64,000 nucleotides of DNA, taken from the NCBI RefSeq assembly GCF_003050905.1, contig NZ_QAOT01000009.1; one strand, given 5' to 3'. The stretch comes from Cereibacter_A azotoformans. GTDB lineage: Bacteria; Pseudomonadota; Alphaproteobacteria; Rhodobacterales; Rhodobacteraceae. Positions 43,365 to 50,417 of the stretch are shown here, in pieces. Made by a program: the position numbers and the translations under genes. The notes beneath the pieces were generated by a model. The model saw only the letters and a list, made by a program, of their open reading frames with translations. It ran no database searches and was not told the origin of the DNA. Positions within the stretch are counted from its first letter, which is position 1, and each line of letters starts with the position of its first letter.

Positions 43365-44284
43365 GCAGCCGCCCCCGCTTCGGTGGTCACGAAGGCATCG
43401 GCGCATTTCTTCGCCAGCGCGCGGACGCGGCCGATATAGGCCTGCCGCTCGGTCACCGAGATCACGCCGCGGGCGTCGAGCAGGTTGAAGAGGTGGCTGG
43501 CCTTGATGCACTGGTCGTAAGCCGGATGGGCCATGACGATCCGGCGGCCCGCCTTGTCGGTCTCGGGCGCGGACAGGATGCGCTCGCACTCGGCCTCGGC
43601 GTCCTTGAAATGCTGCAAGAGCATCTCGGTGTCGGCCTGATCGAAGTTCCAGCGCGAATATTCCTGCTCGGTCTGGCGGAATACGTCACCATACTTCAGC
43701 GGCGTCGGGCTGTCGGGATCGTTGTAGGGCATGTCCATGACGTGATCGACGCCCAGCACATACATCGCCAGCCGTTCGAGCCCGTAGGTCAGCTCGCCCG
43801 AGACCGGCTTGCAGTCGTGGCCGCCGACCTGCTGGAAATAGGTGAACTGGCTGACCTCCATCCCGTCGCACCAGACCTCCCATCCCAGGCCCCAGGCGCC
43901 GAGGGTGGGGCTTTCCCAATCATCCTCGACGAAGCGGATGTCATGCAACTCCATGTCGATCCCGATCGCCTGAAGCGAGCCGAGATAAAGCTGCTGCAGA
44001 TCCGGCGGCGAGGGTTTGATCAGCACCTGATACTGGTAATAGTGCTGGAGGCGGTTGGGGTTCTCGCCATAGCGGCCGTCGGTCGGGCGGCGCGAGGGCT
44101 GGACATAGGCGGCGGCCCAGGGCCGCGCGCCCAGCGAGCGCAGCGTGGTGGCGGGGTGGAAGGTGCCCGCCCCCACCTCCATGTCGTAGGGTTGCAGCAC
44201 CGCGCATCCCTTGCCGCCCCAATAGGTCATCAGGCGCAGGATGATCTCCTGAAAGCTGCGGGGGGGAACGGGTTTGCCGGTCAT
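43361..44284 (-). CDS. glyQ: glycyl-tRNA synthetase alpha subunit
   Basis: The 307-residue catalytic subunit activates glycine with ATP. Class II motifs are visible: SFQEIILRLMTYWGGKGCAVLQPYDMEVGAGTFHPATTLRSLG, AAYVQPSRRPTDGRYGENPNRLQHYYQYQVLIKPSP, GWEVWCDGMEVSQFTYFQQ and ELTYGLERLAMY. ATG 44284 is chosen over one six codons upstream because GAGGG lies eight bases before it. It leads the glyQ-orf-glyS unit from a strong promoter at 44312-44340. Confidence 0.97.
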   Translation of the reverse strand: MTGKPVPPRSFQEIILRLMTYWGGKGCAVLQPYDMEVGAGTFHPATTLRSLGARPWAAAYVQPSRRPTDGRYGENPNRLQHYYQYQVLIKPSPPDLQQLYLGSLQAIGIDMELHDIRFVEDDWESPTLGAWGLGWEVWCDGMEVSQFTYFQQVGGHDCKPVSGELTYGLERLAMYVLGVDHVMDMPYNDPDSPTPLKYGDVFRQTEQEYSRWNFDQADTEMLLQHFKDAEAECERILSAPETDKAGRRIVMAHPAYDQCIKASHLFNLLDARGVISVTERQAYIGRVRALAKKCADAFVTTEAGAAA

Positions 44285-44311
44285 GCGCTGGCCCTCTTGC
44301 AAAGCGCCCTC

Positions 44312-44340
44312 TCCATAGGCAAGAGGCAGGCGAGGGTCAA
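44312..44340 (-). promoter_or_regulatory. glyQ operon promoter
   Basis: On the minus strand TTGACC (44340-44335) and TATGGA (44317-44312) are spaced by 17 bases, with the predicted start about 20 bases before the glyQ ATG. Confidence 0.65.
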
Positions 44341-44408
44341 TCGGCGGCGGCCGCGCGGACCGGAAATGACGGGCCTGCCGCCGCGGCCCGCGCGAGGCGA
44401 GACGGCGG

Positions 44409-46178
44409 ATGATGAGACAGGCGATCTTCCTTCTGTGGCTGGCAGTCTTCCCGGCGGCCGCGCCCCTCGCGGCTCAGGAACAGGCGCAGGTCTGGGTGCA
44501 GATCGAGGCCCGTCCCACCGAAGCCGAGGCGGATGCGCGCGCCCGCGCCTATGCCGAGCTGTTCCCCGACGTGTCGGGCTACCGGCTCGCCTCGGGCTGG
44601 TACGGGATCGTGCTCGGTCCCTACGGGCCGGATGTGGCGCGGCTGCGGCTGCAGGATCTGCGCGACGCGGGCATGATCCCGCCCGACAGTTTCATCGCCG
44701 ACGGACGCAACTTCCGCGAAGCCTTCGCCGCTCCGGGGCAGGTGCGCCCCGAGATCGAGGCGCTGGCGGTGCCCGGCCCCGAGCCCATCCCGGACGAGGA
44801 CGCCGCCGTGGCAACGCCCGTGGCCCCGCCCGAGGCGGCACCGCCGCTGCCGGACGAGACGCCGGCCGAGGCGCAACAGTCCGAGGCGCGGCTCTCGCTT
44901 GCCGAGCGGCAGGAACTGCAGGCCGCGCTGCAATGGTTCGGCTTCTACACGGCCGCGATCGACGGCGCCTTCGGCTCGGGCACGCGGGCCTCGATGGCGG
45001 CCTGGCAGGGAGCGCAGGGCCTTGAGGCGACGGGTGTTCTCACCGCGCGCCAGCGGGCGGCCCTGCTGGACAGCTACGATCGCGCGCAGGCGGAACTGGG
45101 GCTCGAGACGGTGACCGAGGAAGAGGCGGGCATCCGCATCATCCTGCCCACCTCCCTCGTCCGGTTCGACCGCTACGACCCGCCCTTCGTCCATTATGCC
45201 CCGCTCGATGACACGGGCGTGCAGGTGATGCTGATCTCGGAGCCGGGCGATCAGGGCACGCTCTACGGGCTTTACGACATCCTCCAGACGCTCGAGGTGG
45301 TTCCGCCGGAGGGCAACCGCGAACGCAGCGCCAGCTCCTTCACCATCGAGGGACGATCGGACACGCTGGCCAGCTACACCCACGCCGAACTGCGCGGCGG
45401 GCTGATCAAGGGCTTCATGCTGGTCTGGCGGCCCGACGAGGACGAGCGCATGGCGCGGGTGCTGACGGCGATGCGGTCGAGCTTCCGCCCCTTCGGCGAC
45501 CGCGCGCTCGATCCGGGCATGGTGGAGCTGAGCGAGGAACAGCGGCGCGGGATGCTGGCCGGGCTCGAGGTGCGCAAGCCGCGCCAGTCGCGCTCGGGGA
45601 TCTTCGTGGATGCCAAGGGCACGGTCCTGACCTCCGCCGAGGCGGTGGCGGGCTGCGGCCGGGTGACGATCGACCGCGATCACGACGCGCGGGTGGCGCT
45701 GGCCGACCCCGCCCTCGGGATCGCGGTGCTGAAGCCGGAGCGCGCGATGGCCCCGCGCGTCACCGCCAGTTTCCGCAGCGGCGCGGCGCGGCTCGGCTCA
45801 CCGGTGGCCGTGGCGGGCTATCCCTATGAGGACGTACTGCCCGCCCCCACCCTGACCTTCGGCACGCTGGACGGGCTGACGGGGCTGGAGGGCGAGCCGA
45901 ACCTGCGCCGGCTGAGCCTTGTGGCACGGCCGGGCGATGCCGGCGGGCCGGTGCTCGACGGCTCGGGCGCGGTGCTCGGCATGCTGGTGGCGCCGCCGCA
46001 GGGCGCCCGGCAGCTGCCGGCCGAGGTCTCCTTCGCCCTCGCGCCCGAGGCGCTGACGGCCCGGCTCGCGGAGGCGGGCGTCCTGCCCCGCATGTCCGAA
46101 GGCGGAGGCGCGCTCGCGCCCGAGGATCTGGCCCGTCTGGGCGATGGAATGACGGCGCTCGTCTCCTGCTGGGACTGA
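44409..46178 (+). CDS. secreted protease-like protein lacking the catalytic triad, with SPOR-like and peptidoglycan-binding domains
   Basis: The 589-residue protein has a signal peptide (AIFLLWLAVFPAAAPLAAQ, cleavage near residue 22) and an SPOR-like segment (VWVQIEARPTEAEADARARAYAELFPDVSGYRL, about 28-95). A proline-rich linker, a PG_binding_1 domain (ERQELQAALQWFGFYTAAIDGAFGSGTRASMAAWQ, about 166-222) and a trypsin-like fold from about 395 follow. All three catalytic residues are changed. The histidine motif reads TSAEAV (E411), the aspartate motif LGIAVLK (G437), and the serine motif PGDAGGP (A511). It is probably a periplasmic binding or scaffolding protein. It is divergent from glyQ. Confidence 0.84.
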   Translation: MMRQAIFLLWLAVFPAAAPLAAQEQAQVWVQIEARPTEAEADARARAYAELFPDVSGYRLASGWYGIVLGPYGPDVARLRLQDLRDAGMIPPDSFIADGRNFREAFAAPGQVRPEIEALAVPGPEPIPDEDAAVATPVAPPEAAPPLPDETPAEAQQSEARLSLAERQELQAALQWFGFYTAAIDGAFGSGTRASMAAWQGAQGLEATGVLTARQRAALLDSYDRAQAELGLETVTEEEAGIRIILPTSLVRFDRYDPPFVHYAPLDDTGVQVMLISEPGDQGTLYGLYDILQTLEVVPPEGNRERSASSFTIEGRSDTLASYTHAELRGGLIKGFMLVWRPDEDERMARVLTAMRSSFRPFGDRALDPGMVELSEEQRRGMLAGLEVRKPRQSRSGIFVDAKGTVLTSAEAVAGCGRVTIDRDHDARVALADPALGIAVLKPERAMAPRVTASFRSGAARLGSPVAVAGYPYEDVLPAPTLTFGTLDGLTGLEGEPNLRRLSLVARPGDAGGPVLDGSGAVLGMLVAPPQGARQLPAEVSFALAPEALTARLAEAGVLPRMSEGGGALAPEDLARLGDGMTALVSCWD

Positions 46179-46193
46179 CTGGCAGGAGACGGC

Positions 46194-47648
46194 TCAGCCG
46201 CGCCAGAACCTGCGCATGAAGAGCACATAGACCGACAGAAGCTCCAGCCGGCCCACCAGCATTCCGAGGATCATCATCCATTTCGCCGAATCGGGGAAAC
46301 GGTCCACCGCGCCGGTGGCGCTGACCTCCGGGCCGAAGACGGGGCCGACATTGGCGATGGCCGTCCAGGCGGCGGTGATCGCGGTCTTGGTCTGAAGCCC
46401 CGTCAGCGACAGCAGGACCGACAGGACCCCGAAGCTCAGGATGAACATGGTGAAGAACAGGATCACCGCGTTGATCACGTCCTCGCCCACGCGGCGGCCC
46501 TCGTAATCGACGAAGATGACCGCGCTCGGACTCTGGAGGCGGCGGATCTGGACCTTGATCGCCTCGAGCAGGATCAGGTAGCGGAAGACCTTGACCGAGC
46601 AGCCGGTCGAGGAGGTGCATCCCCCGATCAGCCCCACCACGATCAGCATCACGAAGGGAAAGGTGCCCCAGAGGCTCAGGTCCACGCTCGCGAAGCCGGT
46701 GCCGGAAAAGGTCGAGACGACGTTGAAGGTGGTCTCGCGCAGCGTGGGCAGGATCGGCGCGCCGCGGCTGACGATCTCGTAGATCAGGATCATCGCGATC
46801 GCATAGAGGTTCCAGCGCAGGTAGGCCCGCACCTGCGGGTCGCGCCAGAGCGGCAGCACCTCGCCCTGCGCCAGCTGGACGAACCGCACGAAGGGCAGCG
46901 AGGCGAGCAACATGAAGACGGCGCAGGCATATTCGGCCGGCCCCTGGAACAGGCCGAAGGACCTGTCCGAGCTGGAAAAACCGCCTGTCGAGACCGTGGT
47001 GAGCGCATGGACGACCGCCTCGAAGAGCGGGATGCCGAGCGCGAGATAGGTCAGCACGCAGGCCATCGTCAGCACGAGGTAGATCTGGATCAACGCCTTC
47101 GAGATATCGAGGGCTCGGGGCAGGATCTTGCCCAGCGTGTCGAACCCTTCCGAGCGGAAGAACTGCATCCCGCCGACCTTCATCACCGGCAGGAAGATCA
47201 TGGCGACGATGACGATCCCCAAACCGCCCAGCCATTGCAGCATCCCCCGCCAGAGGTTCGTGCCGAGCGGAAGCCGGTCCAGCCCGACGAAGACGGTGGT
47301 GCCCGTGGTGGTGAAGCCCGACATGGCCTCGAACATGGCGTCCGTCACGCCCGCGTCGGGCTGGCCCAGCATGAAGGGAAGGGCCCCGAAGAAGGGCATG
47401 ACCACCCAGGCGCCGGTCGTGAGCAGGAAGCTCTGCTGGAGCGAGAGGCCCATCCCCTGCCGCCGCCCGTTGGCGCAGGCCAGCGCCAGCAGCGCGCCCG
47501 CAAGCGCCGAGATGGTGGCGCTTTCGGCAAAACTCATCCAGTGCGGGTTGCCGGTGGCCAGATCGAGCGCCATGGGCAGCAGCATCAGCACGCCCAGCGT
47601 GGCCACAAGAAGACCGAGGATGTATCCGACGGGGCGAGGGTCGATCAT
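46194..47648 (-). CDS. trkH: TrkH-type potassium uptake protein
   Basis: The 484-residue inner-membrane protein has four helix-pore-helix repeats. The pore segments are MSGFTTTGTTVF (about 108), LTTVSTGGFSSSD (about 216), STFSGTGFASVD (about 310) and AIANVGPVFGPE (about 425), each with the glycine of the K+ filter. Together with a TrkA regulator, not in the window, it imports potassium. ATG 47648 gives the usual length; there is no clear ribosome binding site. It converges with the protease-like gene with 15 bases between stops. Confidence 0.94.
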   Translation of the reverse strand: MIDPRPVGYILGLLVATLGVLMLLPMALDLATGNPHWMSFAESATISALAGALLALACANGRRQGMGLSLQQSFLLTTGAWVVMPFFGALPFMLGQPDAGVTDAMFEAMSGFTTTGTTVFVGLDRLPLGTNLWRGMLQWLGGLGIVIVAMIFLPVMKVGGMQFFRSEGFDTLGKILPRALDISKALIQIYLVLTMACVLTYLALGIPLFEAVVHALTTVSTGGFSSSDRSFGLFQGPAEYACAVFMLLASLPFVRFVQLAQGEVLPLWRDPQVRAYLRWNLYAIAMILIYEIVSRGAPILPTLRETTFNVVSTFSGTGFASVDLSLWGTFPFVMLIVVGLIGGCTSSTGCSVKVFRYLILLEAIKVQIRRLQSPSAVIFVDYEGRRVGEDVINAVILFFTMFILSFGVLSVLLSLTGLQTKTAITAAWTAIANVGPVFGPEVSATGAVDRFPDSAKWMMILGMLVGRLELLSVYVLFMRRFWRG

Positions 47649-47789
47649 GCCAGAGGCTTGGCCGGAGGGTGACGGGGCTGTCAAGCCAGCCTCACACGCG
47701 CCGGCGGCGGCCTTCGCACAGGCGGAGCAGCCCGGTCATCGGCGTGGCGGCGTTCAGGAACCATATGGCAAGCCCCGGCAAATCGGCAA

Positions 47790-47807
47790 GGGTGCCCGTG
47801 GGCACCC
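47790..47807. terminator. 8-bp GC hairpin between trkH and folE2
   Basis: GGGTGCCC (47790-47797) and GGGCACCC (47800-47807) form a tight hairpin 66 bases after the folE2 stop on the minus strand. No T-run follows in either direction, so this is only a possible terminator. The 47649-47872 gap shows no gene. Confidence 0.35.
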
Positions 47808-47872
47808 TCTCGGAGCCGAAGCCCTAGCCGATCTGGCCCACCCGAGTCCACCCGGACGGGCGGCAGGCCCGG

Positions 47873-48952
47873 TCAGCCGGTGTGATAGAGGCTCGCGAAA
47901 AGCCTCGGATCGAGGCTCTCGGCCGCGAAGGTCGGCCCTTCGGTCAGCACCGACACCGCATCATGGGAATGAAGCGATTCCTGATGGCTCGCCACGACGC
48001 GGAAGTCGCCGATCCGCGGATCGGACTGCAGCGCCTGGCAGAAGCTGCGCGCCGCATCCTCGACAAAGATCGGGTTGGCGGCGTTCAGCTCGGCGAAGGC
48101 CTGTTCGTCCTCGCGCTTGACCATGACCTGCGTCTCGGTCGGCACCGCCGCGCGGGCCAGTTCGATCAGATCCTCGAACCAGAGGCACTTGCCCGGCCGC
48201 ACCTCCACCGAGATCCGCGCCACCGACCGCTGGGAATGCGGCGTGGCGAGTTGGCCCCGCTCGCGCCGGGCGTGCTCGCTCAGCTCCAGCGAGCAGGGGC
48301 AGGTCGAGGAATAGACGAAGTCGAGATGCATGATCTTCTTGCGCACCCCGCCCCGGTCCACCAGCTCCAGCGCGATGTCGTAATACTGCCAGCCCACGAG
48401 CCCCGAGCGCAGCGACGGCACCTTCACCGGGAAGGAGAAGCGCATCTGGATGCGGGCGTCGAAGCTTTCGAGGTCGCGCTTGTAGTCTTCCAGCGCGCGC
48501 TCGATCACCTCGAAGCTGAAGCCCTGCTCGGCATGGGCATAGAAGGACCGCATGATGCGGCTCATGTTGATGCCCTTCTTCTCGGCCTCGAGGCTCACCG
48601 TGCCGGTGACCGAGGTCTCGAGCGTCAGGTCGCCGTTGTCGCGCGTGTGGTAGCGGATCGGCAGGCGGAAGTTCGAGATGCCGACATGCTGGATCACCGC
48701 CTTCGCGCCGACGATCAGGCTGGCGGGCCCGTTCTGCAGGTCGGGCAGCGAGGCCTTGTAGGCCTCGTCCACGGTGAAGTTGCGCGGGTAGGAGCGGCTG
48801 AACTCGGGATAGACCAGGGCTGGCACGTCGGGCGCAAGACCGGCCACGTCGGAGACCGGCGTGTGCTTCGCCCAGCGCCGGAGGACGGCCAGAGCCTCCT
48901 CGGCCTCCTCGCGGCTCGGCAGGCGATCGGCCACGGGCGTCAGGATGTTCAT
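47873..48952 (-). CDS. folE2: GTP cyclohydrolase FolE2 (type IB)
   Basis: The 359-residue enzyme makes dihydroneopterin triphosphate from GTP, the entry to folate synthesis. Unlike FolE it tolerates metals other than zinc. The active-site cysteine lies in the conserved SSTCPCS (about 223). SRSYPRNFTVDEAY, RYHTRDNG, EKKGINMSRIMRSFYAHAEQGFSFEV and ATPHSQRSVARISVEV are further family segments. ATG 48952 has GGGGAAG seven bases upstream. It is monocistronic with its own promoter. It supplies the pathway continued by FolB and FolP at 35-37 kb. Confidence 0.95.
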   Translation of the reverse strand: MNILTPVADRLPSREEAEEALAVLRRWAKHTPVSDVAGLAPDVPALVYPEFSRSYPRNFTVDEAYKASLPDLQNGPASLIVGAKAVIQHVGISNFRLPIRYHTRDNGDLTLETSVTGTVSLEAEKKGINMSRIMRSFYAHAEQGFSFEVIERALEDYKRDLESFDARIQMRFSFPVKVPSLRSGLVGWQYYDIALELVDRGGVRKKIMHLDFVYSSTCPCSLELSEHARRERGQLATPHSQRSVARISVEVRPGKCLWFEDLIELARAAVPTETQVMVKREDEQAFAELNAANPIFVEDAARSFCQALQSDPRIGDFRVVASHQESLHSHDAVSVLTEGPTFAAESLDPRLFASLYHTG

Positions 48953-48984
48953 CTCGCTTCCCCTCATCACAGCGGGTCGGACCC

Positions 48985-49013
48985 TATATAGAGGGTGCCG
49001 CCCGTTTCCCCAA
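48985..49013 (-). promoter_or_regulatory. folE2 promoter with overlapping inverted repeat
   Basis: On the minus strand TTGGGG (49013-49008) and TATATA (48990-48985) are spaced by 17 bases, 32 bases before the start codon. The inverted repeat ACCCT-N6-AGGGT covers the -10 box and could be an operator. In many bacteria folE2 is switched on by zinc shortage through Zur; whether this repeat is such a site is unknown. Confidence 0.55.
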
Positions 49014-49044
49014 CAGTCGATCCGGATACGGGGAGACAGACGAT

Positions 49045-50226
49045 TCAGATCACGTCGAGCGCCTGTTTCAGGTCGGCAATCAGATCGTCCGCATCCTCGA
49101 GCCCCACCGACAGCCGCACGAGGCCCGGCGTGATGCCGAGATGGGCCTTCTGCGCGTCCGACAGCCGCTGGTGGGTGGTCGTCGCGGGATGGGTCGCGAT
49201 CGAGCGCGCGTCGCCGAGATTGTTCGAGATCTTGATGATCTTCAGCGCGTCGAGGAAGCGGAAGGCCGCCTCCTTGCCCGCGGCCAGATCAAGCGCGATC
49301 ATCGTGCCGGGGCGGTCCATCTGCGCCTTCGCCATCTGGTGCTGCGGGTGGCTCTCCAGCGCGGGATGGATCACCCGCACGAGCCGCGCATCGTCCTCGA
49401 GCGCCCGGGCGATCTTCTCGGCCGTGTCGGCCATCGCCCGGCAGCGCAGGTCGAGCGTCGCCATGCCGTTCAGCATGAGCCAGGCGTTGAAGGGGCTCAT
49501 CGAGCCGCCGGTATGTTTCATGAAGGGCTCGAGCACCTTGCGGATGAAGTGCTGCGAGGCGCAGACCACGCCGCCGAGCGCGCGTCCCTGCCCGTCGATA
49601 TGTTTGGTGGCCGAATAGATCACCACATCCGCACCCTGCCGGACCGCGGTCGAGAAGACGGGGGTGGTGAAGACATTGTCCACGATCACCAGCGCGCCCA
49701 CCGCATGGGCGATCGCGGCGATGGCGCCGATGTCGGCCACCTCGAGCGTCGGGTTCGAGACCGACTCGAAGAACACGGCCTTCGTGCCCGGCCGCACCGC
49801 CGCGCGCCACTGGTCGAGGTCGGTGCCATCGACGAAGGTCACCTCGACGCCGAACCGGCCCAGCACCTCCTCGAGGATGTAGATGCACGAGCCGAAGAGC
49901 GCGCGCGCCGCCACCAGATGATCGCCCGCCCGCACGATCGAGGTCAGGACGCCGTGGATCGCAGCCATCCCCGAGGCGGTGGCAAAGGCATCCTCGGTGC
50001 CCTCGACGGCCGCGATGCGCTCTTCGAACATGCGGGTGGTGGGGTTGCCGTAGCGGGCGTAGATGAACTCGTCCTCGCCGGTCTCGATGAAGCGGGCCTC
50101 GGCCTGCCCGGCCGTGTCATAGACGAAGCCCTGCGTGAGAAAGATCGCCTCGGCCATCTCGCCATACTGGCTCCGCCGGCTGCCCCCGTGGACGAGCTGC
50201 GTCCGTGTCTTCCAGTCCTTCGTCAT
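49045..50226 (-). CDS. metZ: O-succinylhomoserine sulfhydrylase
   Basis: The 393-residue PLP enzyme of the cystathionine-synthase family forms homocysteine directly from O-succinylhomoserine and sulfide. The PLP lysine is K208 in YSATKHIDGQGRALGG. The phosphate-binding TASGMAAIHGVL, YARYGNPT and the C-terminal RLSVGLEDADDLIADL are family marks. ATG 50226 with AAGGA nine bases before it is preferred. A SAM-II riboswitch and terminator precede it, which supports methionine synthesis over a catabolic role. metX or metA is not in the window. Confidence 0.94.
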   Translation of the reverse strand: MTKDWKTRTQLVHGGSRRSQYGEMAEAIFLTQGFVYDTAGQAEARFIETGEDEFIYARYGNPTTRMFEERIAAVEGTEDAFATASGMAAIHGVLTSIVRAGDHLVAARALFGSCIYILEEVLGRFGVEVTFVDGTDLDQWRAAVRPGTKAVFFESVSNPTLEVADIGAIAAIAHAVGALVIVDNVFTTPVFSTAVRQGADVVIYSATKHIDGQGRALGGVVCASQHFIRKVLEPFMKHTGGSMSPFNAWLMLNGMATLDLRCRAMADTAEKIARALEDDARLVRVIHPALESHPQHQMAKAQMDRPGTMIALDLAAGKEAAFRFLDALKIIKISNNLGDARSIATHPATTTHQRLSDAQKAHLGITPGLVRLSVGLEDADDLIADLKQALDVI

Positions 50227-50249
50227 GGCCGATCGTCCTTCGCGATACC

Positions 50250-50281
50250 AAAAAGCCCCCATGCCGGAGAGCACGGGGGCT
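50250..50281 (-). terminator. Rho-independent terminator in the metZ leader (riboswitch expression platform)
   Basis: On the minus strand AGCCCCC (50281-50275) pairs with GGGGGCT (50260-50254) and is followed by TTTTT. It lies between the SAM-II aptamer and the metZ ribosome binding site, placed to stop transcription before the gene. Confidence 0.85.
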
Positions 50282-50287
50282 GTGCGC

Positions 50288-50347
50288 CCTCGCCTCTTTA
50301 GCGGCTTCTTTAACGTGGCCCGCAATCCGGCAACAAAGCACCACGAG
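50288..50347 (-). promoter_or_regulatory. SAM-II riboswitch upstream of metZ
   Basis: On the minus strand the 60-base element begins CTCGTGGTGCTTTG, continues TTGCGGGCCACGTTAAA and ends GCCGCTAAAGAGGC. The outer P1 stem CGTGG/CCACG, the CCACGTTAAA segment and the distal GCTAAA that forms the pseudoknot match the SAM-II (metA motif) consensus of alphaproteobacteria. Binding of S-adenosylmethionine should lower metZ expression. It begins about nine bases after the promoter -10 box. Confidence 0.88.
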
Positions 50348-50352
50348 GCCCG

Positions 50353-50381
50353 GCCTTACGCCTGTCGCAGCGGAAGGTCAA
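50353..50381 (-). promoter_or_regulatory. metZ promoter
   Basis: On the minus strand TTGACC (50381-50376) and TAAGGC (50358-50353) are 17 bases apart. The predicted start coincides with the 5' end of the SAM-II element. Confidence 0.65.
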
Positions 50382-50417
50382 TCGATGCGGCGTGCCGTTC
50401 CGGGGCGGGCGGCAGGC

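Noticed and set aside
44337..45683. Long minus-strand open frame opposite the protease-like gene
   Set aside because: The translation is arginine/histidine-rich without domains and is antisense to a gene with a signal peptide, recognisable domains and a normal start.
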